The position numbers were made by a program, and so were the translations under genes. The notes under the pieces were generated by a model that saw nothing but the letters and a program-made list of their open reading frames with translations, was not told where the DNA came from and did not search any database. This document shows, one piece after another, positions 26,330-35,834 of a DNA stretch of 62,398 nucleotides (position 1 is the stretch's first letter; the number at the start of each line of letters is the position of its first letter). Source of the stretch: Streptosporangiales bacterium (GTDB taxonomy: Bacteria; Actinomycetota; Actinomycetes; Streptosporangiales; Streptosporangiaceae). The DNA is taken from contig WHSL01000006.1 in NCBI GenBank assembly GCA_009380095.1, positions 1 to 62,398 of the forward strand, given 5' to 3'.

Positions 26330-28063
26330 ATGGAGTCACAGCCGTCCGGTGCCATCGAGCTCACCGACTACGCCGTCATGCTGCGGCGCCGCTGGTGGGT
26401 CGTCGTGCTGGCCACACTCGCGGGCGGCCTGCTCGCCGCCGTCGCCATGGTCGTGCTGCCGAAGTCGTACGAGTCCAGCGCCTGGGTCCAGGTCAGCCCC
26501 GTCAACAGCACCAGCGGCGAGGGCGGGAAGGACGAGGTCAACCTCGACACCCAGGCCCAGCTGGTGAAGTCGGCGACGGTGGGGCAGGCGGCACTCGACG
26601 CGATGAAGAGCAACGAGCCCTATGTCGACGCCATCGAGCGGGTGGAGGTCGAGGTGCCTCCCAACAGCCAGGTCCTGACCATCACGTACGGCGACGAGAC
26701 GCCGCAGCTCGCGCAGCAGGGCGCGCACGCGTTCGCGCAGGCGTACCTGGACAACCGGGCGGCGCAGGCGCGGCAGAAGATCCGCAACGAGATCCAGGCC
26801 CTCCAGGCCGAGCTGCGCGAGCGCGGCAAGGAGCTGGACCGCTGGGCCAGCCGGGCCGGCACCGCGACCTCCGGCTCCACCGAGAAGGTGCTCGCCGACA
26901 CCCAGCTGCAGGTGGTCAAGAACGACATCGCGCAGATCAACGCGAAGCTCAGCCCGCTGAACACGGCGCTCACCAACATCACCCCGGGCGAGATCATCAC
27001 CGACTCCACACTGCCGGAGTCCGCGAGCAGCCCGATCCCGATCCTGTGGCTGGGCAGCGGCCTGATGATGGGCCTGCTCGCCGGCCTGATGCTCGCCTAC
27101 GTACGGGACCGCAGCGACAAGTACCTGCGCAGCGCGCGGGACGTCGAGCGGGTGGCCGACCTGCCGGTGCTGCTCAGCCTGCGCGGCAGCCGGAACCAGG
27201 GCGAGATCGGCCTGCTCCCCGCGCGCAGCCGGGCCGGCCAGAGCTTCCACGAGCTGTGCCACTCGATCACCGCGACGCTCGGGCACGGCAGCCACGTCAT
27301 CCTCGTCACCGGCGCCGCCGGCGGCCGCGGCGGCAACGTCGTGGCGGCCAACTTCGCGGCCGGCCTGGCGCGCACCGAGTCGGGCGTGCTGCTGGTCTGT
27401 GCCGACCTGCACTCCGACACCACCAGCCGGCTGCTCGACCTGCAGGACGGCCCGGGGCTGTCCGAGGTGCTGCTGGACCGGGCGGAGCTGTCCCGGGTGG
27501 AGCAGCGCTCCCCCGAGCTCGCCTCGCTGCGGGTCATCCCGCCCGGCATGGACGGCGAGCTGGCCTCCGACTTCCTGCAGCGCGACGCGATGGCGCAGCT
27601 CATCGGCCGTCTCCGGGAGACCGCGAGGTACGTGGTGATCGAGGCGCCGTCCACCTCGGCCGGCGCCGACGCGCAGGCCATCGCCGACGCCTCGGACGCC
27701 GCGCTGGTCGTCGTCGAGCTGCCCCGCACCCACCGCGACCAGGTCACCGAGGGCGTGCGGCAGCTGGACCGGATGGGCACCGCGGTGCTCGGCGCGGTCG
27801 TGCTGCCGTACCAGGGCCGGAGCACGCCACCGCGCCGGCCGGGGCCCGGCCCGCGCGCCCCCAGGCCGCGCCCGGTGTACCCGCAGCAGCAGGACGACTA
27901 CGGCCCCGTACAGCAGCCCGCGCCGCCGCAGCCGCGCAACGACCAGACCCGCGAGTTCCCGCAGATCAGGACCGACGGCGTGGACCGCGACCTGGGCGAG
28001 CCGGTGTGGCCGAAGCGCGGCGCCACGCTGTCCGACGAATCCTCCGACCGCCCGGGTCGTTAA
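26330..28063 (+). CDS. Wzz-type chain-length regulator fused to a degenerate BY-kinase-like ATPase
   Basis: A 577-residue polysaccharide co-polymerase. Residues 10-40 (YAVMLRRRWWVVVLATLAGG) are the first membrane helix of the Wzz domain. A coiled periplasmic-side region follows (IRNEIQALQAELRERGKELD), then a second helix (PILWLGSGLMMGLLAGLMLA). The rest resembles the CpsD/tyrosine-kinase ATPase, but the expected Walker A reads VTGAAGGRGGNVVAAN with no GK[ST]. The Walker A' aspartate region reads LLVCADLHSD. The tail is Pro/Gln-rich with few tyrosines. AAAGGAG precedes the ATG. It sets chain length with the Wzy-like neighbour. Confidence 0.82.
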   Translation: MESQPSGAIELTDYAVMLRRRWWVVVLATLAGGLLAAVAMVVLPKSYESSAWVQVSPVNSTSGEGGKDEVNLDTQAQLVKSATVGQAALDAMKSNEPYVDAIERVEVEVPPNSQVLTITYGDETPQLAQQGAHAFAQAYLDNRAAQARQKIRNEIQALQAELRERGKELDRWASRAGTATSGSTEKVLADTQLQVVKNDIAQINAKLSPLNTALTNITPGEIITDSTLPESASSPIPILWLGSGLMMGLLAGLMLAYVRDRSDKYLRSARDVERVADLPVLLSLRGSRNQGEIGLLPARSRAGQSFHELCHSITATLGHGSHVILVTGAAGGRGGNVVAANFAAGLARTESGVLLVCADLHSDTTSRLLDLQDGPGLSEVLLDRAELSRVEQRSPELASLRVIPPGMDGELASDFLQRDAMAQLIGRLRETARYVVIEAPSTSAGADAQAIADASDAALVVVELPRTHRDQVTEGVRQLDRMGTAVLGAVVLPYQGRSTPPRRPGPGPRAPRPRPVYPQQQDDYGPVQQPAPPQPRNDQTREFPQIRTDGVDRDLGEPVWPKRGATLSDESSDRPGR

Positions 28064-28117
28064 GGGGCTCCGCCGCATGAGGGACGCTACGGCGCGACGC
28101 CCCGGCGGAGTGCCCAG

Positions 28118-29557
28118 GTGACCGCCGCCACGGCGTTTCCGATCGTCACCGGGGCGCGTCCGGCCCGGGAGCGCCGGCTCCAACGACTCCGGCGGATCGG
28201 TGGCCGGCTGCTGCCGCCGGGCTGGCCGCTGGCCGGCCTGATCCTGGCCTTCCCCCTGTGGTGGCTGCTCGGCCTCGGCCAGTTCATCTTCTGGATCATG
28301 GCCGTGCCGATGCTGCTCGACCTGCTGCGCCGGCCGACGATCAAGGCGCCACCCGGGTTCGGGCTGTGGGCGCTGTTCCTGATCTGGACGGCCATCGGCG
28401 GGCTGTTCATCAACATGACGCCGACCGACACGCTCGCGGGCTCCGCCGGGATACTCGGCTACCTGATGCGGGAGATCAACTACCTGGTGGTGACGATCGC
28501 CCTGCTGTACGCCGGGAACCTGACCCAGCACGAGCTGCCCAACCGCCGGCTGGTGAAGCTGCTCGGCTGGCTCGGCATCGTCACCGTGGCGGGCGGCCTG
28601 CTCGGCACGTTCGCGCCCGGCTTCTCCGTGACCTCGCCGCTGGAGATGGTGCTGCCTGCCGGGCTGGCCGCCAACGAGTTCATGCAGACCCTGGTCCGCC
28701 CCGAGGCGGCGCAGATCATGGACGTGCTGGGCTACTCCGCGCCGCGCCCGAAGGCCCCCTGGGAGTACACGAACTCCTGGGGCAACAACCTCTCCCTGCT
28801 GCTGATCTGGCTGGTCATCGGCTGGTGGACGATGGGCGGCCGGGTGCAGCGCTGGATCTGCGCCATCGCCCTGACCCTCGCGGTGATCCCCATCGTCTAC
28901 TCGCTGAACCGCGGCCTCTGGGTCGGCCTGGCCATCTGCGCCGCCTTCGTGGCGTGGCGGTTCCTGCGCGGCGGGCGGGTGCTGACGCTCATCGTGCTGG
29001 CCTTCGTCACCCTGCTCGTGGGTGTCGGCGTGATGGCCTCGCCGCTGTTCGGCGTGGTGCAGGGCCGGCTGGCCAACCCGCACAGCGACTCCGGCCGCGC
29101 GGTGGCGAGCATGGCCGCCGTACGGGCCGCCAACGAGTCGCTCTTCCTCGGCTGGGGCAGCACTCGCGAGGCGCTCGGCAGCGGCCAGTCGATCGCGGTG
29201 GGCAAGACCGCCGACTGCCCGCAGTGCGGCAACAACGTGGTCGGCAACAACGGCCAGCTCTGGCTGCTGCTGATCTCCAACGGCTACGCCGGCGCGCTGC
29301 TGTACTACCTGTTCTTCGTGCAGGCGCTGTTCCGCTACCGGCATGATCAGTCGGCCATCGGAGTGGGCGCCAAGCTCACCCTGATCCTTCCGTTCCTCTA
29401 CATGTTCCTGTACTCGTCGCTGACCGCGCCGCTGTTCATCACCATGCTGGCGCTCGCCCTGCTGTGGCGGAACGACATGGAGACGCGTACGGCGGCCCGG
29501 CTGCTGGCCGCGACGCGGCGGGCCCGGGTGGTCCGGCAGGGGAGGAAGGCCGTATGA
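28118..29557 (+). CDS. O-antigen ligase/polymerase-like membrane protein (Wzy-type)
   Basis: A 479-residue protein with about eleven hydrophobic helices and the long periplasmic loop of the Wzy/WaaL superfamily (around residues 310-390, containing GRAVASMAAVRAANESLFLGW). It would polymerise lipid-linked repeat units on the outer face of the membrane. A CPQCGNN sequence in the loop, with a C-x-x-C pair, is unusual. It is 54 bases after the Wzz-like gene and its stop overlaps the next start by four bases (ATGA). Confidence 0.8.
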   Translation: MTAATAFPIVTGARPARERRLQRLRRIGGRLLPPGWPLAGLILAFPLWWLLGLGQFIFWIMAVPMLLDLLRRPTIKAPPGFGLWALFLIWTAIGGLFINMTPTDTLAGSAGILGYLMREINYLVVTIALLYAGNLTQHELPNRRLVKLLGWLGIVTVAGGLLGTFAPGFSVTSPLEMVLPAGLAANEFMQTLVRPEAAQIMDVLGYSAPRPKAPWEYTNSWGNNLSLLLIWLVIGWWTMGGRVQRWICAIALTLAVIPIVYSLNRGLWVGLAICAAFVAWRFLRGGRVLTLIVLAFVTLLVGVGVMASPLFGVVQGRLANPHSDSGRAVASMAAVRAANESLFLGWGSTREALGSGQSIAVGKTADCPQCGNNVVGNNGQLWLLLISNGYAGALLYYLFFVQALFRYRHDQSAIGVGAKLTLILPFLYMFLYSSLTAPLFITMLALALLWRNDMETRTAARLLAATRRARVVRQGRKAV

Positions 29558-30750
29558 CCGGACCATCCGCGTCGCGGGCCGCGTACCTGGCGGAGCTGAC
29601 CGGGCTGCTGTGGCCGACCCCGGCGCGCACCGTGCGCGGCCCCGGCCCTGGGCCGGGCTACCTGCTGGTGCCCTCGGCCGCCGACCCGCGCATGGTGCTC
29701 CCGTACGGTTCCCGCCGCGCGGCCGCCGCGGCGGTGCTCGGCTTCAACAAGGACCGCTCCCCCGGCACCCGGCTCCGCTCCCAGCTGCTGGCGTACGCGC
29801 TGCGCTGCGGGCTCGGGCGGCTCGCGCTGCGCGACCGGCTGACCGTCCTGCCCGAGCCGGGCGGCACCACCATCGAGGACGCGCTCACCGACGCGCTGGG
29901 CCGGCCGGTGGTGGCGGCGCTGCACGTGGGCCCCGCGCGGGCCAACCGCAAACCGGTGCTGCAGCTGCTCACCCCGGCGGGCCGGACCGTCGGGTTCGCC
30001 AAGCTCGGCGCGTCACCGCTGACCGCGCGGCTGGTCCGGGCCGAGACGGCGGCGCTGCGCCGACTCGCCGCCGCGGAGCTGCGGGCAGTACGGGTGCCCA
30101 GGGTGCTGCACGAGGGCACCTGGCAGGGCGCCCCGCTGCTCGTCCAGGAGGCGCTCCCGGTGTGGCGGCGGCGCGGCGCGCTGGGACCGGCCCGGCTGGC
30201 CGCGGCCATGGCGGAGGTGGCGCGCGCGACCGGGACCCGTACCGAGGAGCTCGCCGAGGGCGCGGCGGCCACGCTCGCCGACGGGGTGGCGGCGCTGCCC
30301 GTACGGCCCGAGCGCACCGCGCTGCTGGCCGCCCTGGACCGGCTGCGCGACCGCGCGGCGGGGGCGAAGCTACCGATGGGCGCCTGGCACGGCGACTGGA
30401 CCCGGTGGAACATGGCACCGCTCCGCGACGAGCTGCTGGTCTGGGACTGGGAGCGGTTCACCGACGGCGTCCCGGTCGGCTTCGACGCCCTCCACCACCA
30501 CCTGCAGGACGCGGTCTCCACGGCCGGCCGCGACCCGGCCGCCGCCGCGCACGGCCTGCTCGCCGCCGCACCCGGACTGCTGGCCCGGATGGACGTGCCC
30601 GCGCCGGCGCGGCATCCTGTGACCGCGCTCTACCTGATCGAACTCGCCACGCGATACCTCGAGGACCGGCAGGCCGAGGCGGGTTCCCCGCTCGGCCACG
30701 TGGACCGGTGGCTGCTCCCCGCGCTGAGCCGCCATCTCTCCGGCGACTAA
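29554..30750 (+). CDS. Kinase-like phosphotransferase (APH/choline-kinase fold) in the polysaccharide operon
   Basis: A 398-residue protein. The C-terminal half has the aminoglycoside-phosphotransferase-type catalytic core: MGAWHGDWTRWNMAP (H-G-D-x4-N) and LLVWDWERFTDG (metal-binding D). Upstream are a lysine-containing strand (VGFAKLGASPLTARLVRAE) and PLLVQEALP. The first 120 residues are not recognised. It may phosphorylate a sugar or polyol during repeat-unit synthesis; no antibiotic role is suggested by the context. Translationally coupled to the Wzy-like gene. Confidence 0.7.
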   Translation: MTGPSASRAAYLAELTGLLWPTPARTVRGPGPGPGYLLVPSAADPRMVLPYGSRRAAAAAVLGFNKDRSPGTRLRSQLLAYALRCGLGRLALRDRLTVLPEPGGTTIEDALTDALGRPVVAALHVGPARANRKPVLQLLTPAGRTVGFAKLGASPLTARLVRAETAALRRLAAAELRAVRVPRVLHEGTWQGAPLLVQEALPVWRRRGALGPARLAAAMAEVARATGTRTEELAEGAAATLADGVAALPVRPERTALLAALDRLRDRAAGAKLPMGAWHGDWTRWNMAPLRDELLVWDWERFTDGVPVGFDALHHHLQDAVSTAGRDPAAAAHGLLAAAPGLLARMDVPAPARHPVTALYLIELATRYLEDRQAEAGSPLGHVDRWLLPALSRHLSGD

Positions 30751-30816
30751 TGGGATGTCTGAGCCCTCCACCGGAGGCGCTCTGCACGACAGCTCTTCAC
30801 AGGCAAAGGACGATTT

Positions 30817-31683
30817 GTGAGCACCAAGGTACCGGCGCCGCTGCAGGAGGCCGCGCGCGCCGCGACCCGCGTGGCCGGCCGGCTGTCCGCACCGGCCCGG
30901 ATGCTGCCCGCGTTCCTCATCGTGGGCGCGCAGCGCGCGGGCACGACCTCGCTGTTCAAGGCGCTGATCCAGCACCGGCACGTGCTGCGGCCGCCGCTGC
31001 ACAAGGGGGTGCACTACTTCGACACCGACCACCACCGGGGGATGGCGTGGTATCGGGGGCACTTCCCGCTGCTGCGCACCGCCCGGCGCATCGAGGCCGC
31101 CACCGGCACCGCCCCGGTGACCGGGGAGTCCAGCCCGTACTACATGTTCCATCCGCTGGCGGCCGAGCGGATCGCCCGGGACCTGCCGGGGGTCAAGGTG
31201 ATCGTGGCGCTGCGCGACCCGGTGGAGCGCGCGTACTCGGCCTTCACCCACGAGCGGGCGCGCGGCTTCGAGCCGGAGGCCGACTTCGCGCGGGCGCTGG
31301 CGCTGGAGGAGGAGCGCCTGGCCGGGCAGGCGGAGCGGCTCGCCGCGGATCCGGCCGCGCGCAGTATGGCGCACCAGCACAACGGCTATCGGGCCCGCGG
31401 CCGCTACATCGAGCAGTTGGAGCGGCTGGAGCGGATCTTCACCCGGGAGCGCATGTTCGTCGTGCAGAGCGAGGACTTCTTCTCCGAGCCCGAGCCGATC
31501 TTCGCCGACCTGGAACGCTTCCTCGGCATCCCCGCGGCCTCGGACATCGCCTTCGAGCGGCACAACGCCCGCCCCCGCTCGCCGATGCCGGAGAGCCTGC
31601 GCGCGGAGCTCACCGAACACTTCGAGCCGTACGACGAGCGGCTGGCGACCTGGCTGGGAGGGACGCCTTCTTGGCGCAAGTAG
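30817..31683 (+). CDS. Sulfotransferase (heparan-sulfate-type)
   Basis: A 288-residue PAPS-dependent sulfotransferase. The 5'-phosphosulfate-binding loop is FLIVGAQRAGTTSLFKALIQ. The 3'-phosphate-binding element is VIVALRDPVERAYSAFTHER. KGVHYFDTDHHRGMAWYRGH and GESSPYYMFHP match the glycosaminoglycan N-/O-sulfotransferase-like group, and FVVQSEDFFSEP is the late conserved strand. No signal peptide is seen, so it should act on lipid-linked or nucleotide-linked sugar in the cytoplasm. It overlaps the flippase start by 13 bases. Confidence 0.88.
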   Translation: MSTKVPAPLQEAARAATRVAGRLSAPARMLPAFLIVGAQRAGTTSLFKALIQHRHVLRPPLHKGVHYFDTDHHRGMAWYRGHFPLLRTARRIEAATGTAPVTGESSPYYMFHPLAAERIARDLPGVKVIVALRDPVERAYSAFTHERARGFEPEADFARALALEEERLAGQAERLAADPAARSMAHQHNGYRARGRYIEQLERLERIFTRERMFVVQSEDFFSEPEPIFADLERFLGIPAASDIAFERHNARPRSPMPESLRAELTEHFEPYDERLATWLGGTPSWRK

Positions 31684-33251
31684 CGACGGGCCACGCGGGC
31701 GGGGCCGAGTCCGGGGACGGCCCGGGCGGCACCGGCCTGCGCGGCGTCGCCCGCGGCGGGCTGCTCAACCTCGTCGGCGCGGTGGTGTCGACGCTGCTCA
31801 ACGTGCTCATCGTGGTCGCGGTGACCCGAGGGTTCAGCCAGGCCGAGGCCGGCGTCTTCTTCTCCGCGACCTCGGTGTTCCTGATCGTGCTGGCCGCGGC
31901 GAACCTCGGCACCTCCACCGGGCTCGTGTACTTCATCAGCGGGTTCCGCGCCAGGCGGGCCACCGGGCTGATCCCCCGGCTGCTCCGGGTCTCGCTCACC
32001 CCGGTCGCGGTGGTCTCGGCGCTCGTCGCGGCGGCCATGTACGCCTGGGCGGACCCACTGGCCGGCGCGCTGGTGACCGGGGACTCCGACACCGCGCACA
32101 CGGCGGACTACGTCCGAATGCTCGCGCTGTTCATCCCGTTCGCGGTGATCAGCGAGGCGGCGCTGGCCGGGACGCGCGGGTTCCGCGACATGCGGGCCAC
32201 CGTGCTGCTCGACAAGATCGGCCGGCCGACCGGGCAGGTCGTGCTGCTCGCCGCGGTCGCGCTCGGCGGCTCGGCGGGGCTGCTGGCGGTGGCGTGGGCG
32301 GGGCCGTACCTGCCGGTGGCCGTGCTCGCCGGGTGGTGGCTGTGGCGGCTGACCCGCCGCGCCGTACGGGCCCCGCAGCCCGCCGGCGGGACAGGCCCCG
32401 AGCCGAGCGCGGACGCCCGTACGGTCTGGGGCTTCACGGCCCCCCGCTCGATCGCGAACATCGCCCAGATGGGCATCCAGCGACTCGGCATCGTGCTCGT
32501 CGCCGCGCTGGAGGGCGCCCCGCAGGCGGCACTGTTCACCGCCGCCACCCGGTTCGTCGTGGTCGGCCAGTTCGGCCAGCAGGCGATCGGCACGGCCGTG
32601 CAGCCGCGGCTGGCCGAGCAGCTCGCGGTGGGCGAGCGCGCGGCCGCGAAGCGGCTCTATCAGGTCTCCACGGCCTGGCTGGTGCTGGTGACCTGGCCGC
32701 TGTACTGGCTGTCCATCGTGTTCGCGCCGCTCGCGCTGTCCCTGTTCGGGGAGGGCTACCAGGAGGGCAAGAGCGCGATGGTGCTGATGTCCGCCGCGAT
32801 GCTGCTGGCCAGCGGCTGCGGGATCGTCGACGCGGTGCTCACCATGGCCGGCCGGACCGGCTGGAACCTCGCCAACAACCTCGCCGCGCTGGCCGTCTCC
32901 GCGGGCCTGTCGTTGCTGCTCATCCCCACGTACGGGGGGCTCGGCGCGGCGATCGGCTGGGCGGCCGCCATCGCGGTGCGCAACCTGCTGCCGCTGTTCC
33001 AGCTCGCCCGGCACCTGCGGCTGCACCCGTTCAGCGCCGCGAGCGGCGTGGCCTGCGCGCTCTCCACGGTGTGGTTCGGCGTGCTGCCGTTCGCGGTGCG
33101 CGCGGCCGCCGGGGACGGCCTGCTCGCCGCTGCCGGCGCGGTGCTGGCCGGCGGCGCGGGCACGGCGGCGTCCCTCTGGTACTTCCGCCGCACCCTGCAC
33201 CTCGACGAGTTCCCGCTGCCCCCGGCGCTGGCCCGCCGGTTCGGCGGCTGA
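31671..33251 (+). CDS. Polysaccharide flippase (Wzx/MOP superfamily)
   Basis: A 526-residue transporter with about 13-14 transmembrane helices, starting GLLNLVGAVVSTLLNVLIVV and ending in a basic cytoplasmic tail. Features such as TRGFSQAEAGVFFSATSVFL and GFTAPRSIANIAQMGIQRLG fit the oligosaccharidyl-lipid flippase family. It would move lipid-linked repeat units across the membrane for the Wzy-like polymerase. I chose the TTG at 31671 because GGGAGGG lies about 9 bases upstream and it precedes the first helix. It ends 3 bases before the convergent secreted-protein gene. Confidence 0.85.
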   Translation: MAQVATGHAGGAESGDGPGGTGLRGVARGGLLNLVGAVVSTLLNVLIVVAVTRGFSQAEAGVFFSATSVFLIVLAAANLGTSTGLVYFISGFRARRATGLIPRLLRVSLTPVAVVSALVAAAMYAWADPLAGALVTGDSDTAHTADYVRMLALFIPFAVISEAALAGTRGFRDMRATVLLDKIGRPTGQVVLLAAVALGGSAGLLAVAWAGPYLPVAVLAGWWLWRLTRRAVRAPQPAGGTGPEPSADARTVWGFTAPRSIANIAQMGIQRLGIVLVAALEGAPQAALFTAATRFVVVGQFGQQAIGTAVQPRLAEQLAVGERAAAKRLYQVSTAWLVLVTWPLYWLSIVFAPLALSLFGEGYQEGKSAMVLMSAAMLLASGCGIVDAVLTMAGRTGWNLANNLAALAVSAGLSLLLIPTYGGLGAAIGWAAAIAVRNLLPLFQLARHLRLHPFSAASGVACALSTVWFGVLPFAVRAAAGDGLLAAAGAVLAGGAGTAASLWYFRRTLHLDEFPLPPALARRFGG

Positions 33252-33254
33252 CGG

Positions 33255-35834
33255 TCAGGCGGGGCCGAGCAGCACCGTCCACATCAGCCCGCGCGAGGCG
33301 GCGTCGGTCGTCGCGGTGAGCCCGCCGTACGTCCCCGTGGGCACAGGACCCGCGGAGTCCGCGAGCAGCGTGCTCACCCGGCCGGAGCCGGCGCCGATCG
33401 CGGTGGACCGTACGGTCACCCCGGCGGGCGCCGTCCACAGAGTGGTGGACGAGGACTTGTCCGCCCAGTACGAGACCGCCCAGCGCCCGCCGGCACCGAC
33501 CGCCACCTCGGGCGTGCGGTGCGCGGTGGTGACCGCCGGGTCCACGAACGACGCGGACTCCACCACCGGGGAGCCGGCCGCGGTCCCGTCGTAGGCCGCG
33601 AGCCGCAGGTCCACCTTGGCGAAGGCGGAGACCGCGACGGCGACCTCGCTCCCGGCGTCGGACGCGGTCGCCTCGCGCCGCCACACGGTGGAGGTGGCGC
33701 CGCCCGTGGTGGCGGTGCCGACCTGGGTCCAGCCCGCCGGCGGGGTCACCGTGACCGCCGTGCTGTTGACGGTGCCGAACAGCAACATGCCGTCGCCGGC
33801 CTCGACCTCGGACGGCACGGTCACCGTCGCGCGCAGCGTGTTGGCGTTGTATCCGGCGCCGGCCCGGTACGCGATCGGGTCGGGCGCGGTCCGTCCGGCG
33901 TTCAGGAAGACGGCGCGGCCGCGCCAGTCCCCCGCGTCCACCTGCACGGTGGTGCCGCCCACCGGGACGCCGTCCACGAAGTCCGTACGGCGCAGCCGGC
34001 CGGTCGCCTCGTCGACGGAGTAGAGCTTGCCATCGTGCGCGAACATGCCGGCCACGCCGCTCCACGCCAGCCCCGGCAGGTCACCCGCGGCCTGCCACTC
34101 CTGCGCGCCGACCGTGTCGCTCTCCGGGTTGAAGTACCGGTAGTACAGCGCCGAGGTGCCGGCGGTGTAGTAGATCCGGCCGTCCGCGTAGAACATGCCG
34201 CGCACCGAGGCGAGCCGGGTGTGCCAGTCGGACATCCGGACCAGCCGGTCCGCCGTGTCGATCTTGGTGGGCGCGCCGGCTGTGGTGCCGTCGAACGTCC
34301 GGCGGTACAGCTCGCCGTCGGCCGAGCCGTGGTACAGGGTCCCGCCGAGCATGAACGCGCCGCGCGCCGTACGCCAGTCGAGCCCCGTGGTGGTCAGCTC
34401 GTCGGGGGTGCCCGCGGTGCTGCCGTCGAACGTACGGCGCCGCAGCCGGTCGGCCGGGTCCGTCCCCGCCCCCGCCGTGTAGACCTCGCCCGGCAGCTCG
34501 CCGGGCACGTATGCCGGCAACGGCCCGCCCCCGGCCAGCGGCAGGAAGGCGAGCCTGCGGTGCGTCTCGCCGGCGAACTGCTCGGTGTCGCTGCCCACCC
34601 AGAGGCCGTCCGGGGTCACGGTCAGGTCGTAGACGGCGACGCCGCGGTCCTTGCCCGGGTTCCAGCCGAACGTCATGCCGTTGGCCGGGTCGACCGCCGC
34701 GATGCCGGAGCGCTCCACCGCGCCCTGGCAGGCCCGGTCGGCGCAGAACGGGTTGTTCAGCCAGCGCTGGTGACCGCCCAGGTAGACGACCGGGCCGGAG
34801 ATGGCGACCGCGGTCAGCGTGTCGCCGCCGGTGTAGTTCACCCAGGTCGGCTGTACGGCGGTGCCGGAGGCGTCCGTCTCGAAGCGGGCCGCCGTGTCGC
34901 AGAGCGTGCCGGCGGAGTACGCCCCCGTGGTGACGACGACGTAGTACGACCCGTCGGGGGCGAACGCCACGTCGCGCATGTACGTGTCGAACGAGCTGGA
35001 GCAGCCCGGCTCGTACCGCGGGGTGTAGACATCGGCCACGGCCGCGGTCCCGCCGGAGAGGTCGAGCACGGCGAACTGCTCCCGCTTCAGCCCGTCGGCC
35101 TGGTCGAAGTTGCCGATCAGCACCATCCGCGCGCCGTCCGGCGAGACGTCCATCTTCCACACGCCGATGTTGACGTCCCCGGGCTGGTGCGTGCCGGTCA
35201 GCTTGACGTTCAGGAACGCGCCGAGCGCGCCGGTGTCCGGGTCGAGCGCGGCGAGGCCCGTACGGTTCGCGGTCGCGCTCGCGACGTTGTTGAACACGCC
35301 GCCGATGTAGAGCCGGCCGGAGGCCAGCTTCATGTCCTTGATCACGCCGTCCAGGGCGGGCACGGTGAACCCCGGCACGCGCCGGCCGTCCGCCAGCCGC
35401 AGCCGCGCGAGGCTCTTGGACCGGACCCCGTTCACGTTGACGAACCGGCCGCCCAGGTAGACCGACTCCCCGTCCGCCGACGGCACCAGCACGCTCACCT
35501 CGCCGTCCACCGCGGGCGTGAACGAGGTGTCCAGCGCGCCGGTGTCCGCGTCGAACGCGAACGCGTTGCCGCGCGGCACGTCCGTGCCGCCGGGGAGCCG
35601 TACGGCCGTGAAGTTCCCGCCGACCACGATCCGGTCGCCGATCCGCACGATCGCGTGCACGTCGCCGTCCTGGACGTGCGGGGTGAAGTCGGCGGGGTCG
35701 GCCGAGACGATCCCGCCGTGGGTGACCGGATCCGCCGCGGCGCTCGCTGGCGCCGCCGGGCTCAGCACGAGCGCGGCCGCAACCACCGCCGCCGCGGTGA
35801 GGAACCGGGACATGCGGGACAGAGGGGAGGACAT
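33255..35834 (-). CDS. Large secreted repeat (beta-propeller-like) protein
   Basis: An 859-residue exported protein. A signal peptide (FLTAAAVVAAALVLSPAAPASA) is followed by repeats of the type IVVGGNFTAVRLPGG, VYLGGRFVNVNGV, LYIGGVFNNVAS and VYLGGHQRW. These are characteristic of delta-60/kelch-like propeller repeats in secreted actinobacterial proteins. The middle part has repeated Tyr/Arg units (LYRRTFDGTTAG, LRRRTFDGSTAG). The last ~200 residues form a separate beta-sandwich-like domain (VTPPAGWTQVGTATTGGA). It is convergent with the flippase. It probably binds or coats the polysaccharide outside the cell; function unproven. Confidence 0.7.
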   Translation of the reverse strand: MSSPLSRMSRFLTAAAVVAAALVLSPAAPASAAADPVTHGGIVSADPADFTPHVQDGDVHAIVRIGDRIVVGGNFTAVRLPGGTDVPRGNAFAFDADTGALDTSFTPAVDGEVSVLVPSADGESVYLGGRFVNVNGVRSKSLARLRLADGRRVPGFTVPALDGVIKDMKLASGRLYIGGVFNNVASATANRTGLAALDPDTGALGAFLNVKLTGTHQPGDVNIGVWKMDVSPDGARMVLIGNFDQADGLKREQFAVLDLSGGTAAVADVYTPRYEPGCSSSFDTYMRDVAFAPDGSYYVVVTTGAYSAGTLCDTAARFETDASGTAVQPTWVNYTGGDTLTAVAISGPVVYLGGHQRWLNNPFCADRACQGAVERSGIAAVDPANGMTFGWNPGKDRGVAVYDLTVTPDGLWVGSDTEQFAGETHRRLAFLPLAGGGPLPAYVPGELPGEVYTAGAGTDPADRLRRRTFDGSTAGTPDELTTTGLDWRTARGAFMLGGTLYHGSADGELYRRTFDGTTAGAPTKIDTADRLVRMSDWHTRLASVRGMFYADGRIYYTAGTSALYYRYFNPESDTVGAQEWQAAGDLPGLAWSGVAGMFAHDGKLYSVDEATGRLRRTDFVDGVPVGGTTVQVDAGDWRGRAVFLNAGRTAPDPIAYRAGAGYNANTLRATVTVPSEVEAGDGMLLFGTVNSTAVTVTPPAGWTQVGTATTGGATSTVWRREATASDAGSEVAVAVSAFAKVDLRLAAYDGTAAGSPVVESASFVDPAVTTAHRTPEVAVGAGGRWAVSYWADKSSSTTLWTAPAGVTVRSTAIGAGSGRVSTLLADSAGPVPTGTYGGLTATTDAASRGLMWTVLLGPA

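Noticed and set aside
26336-29566. Minus-strand frame of over 1000 codons under the Wzz/Wzy genes
   Set aside because: It spans two clearly real genes and their gap and has no recognisable domain.
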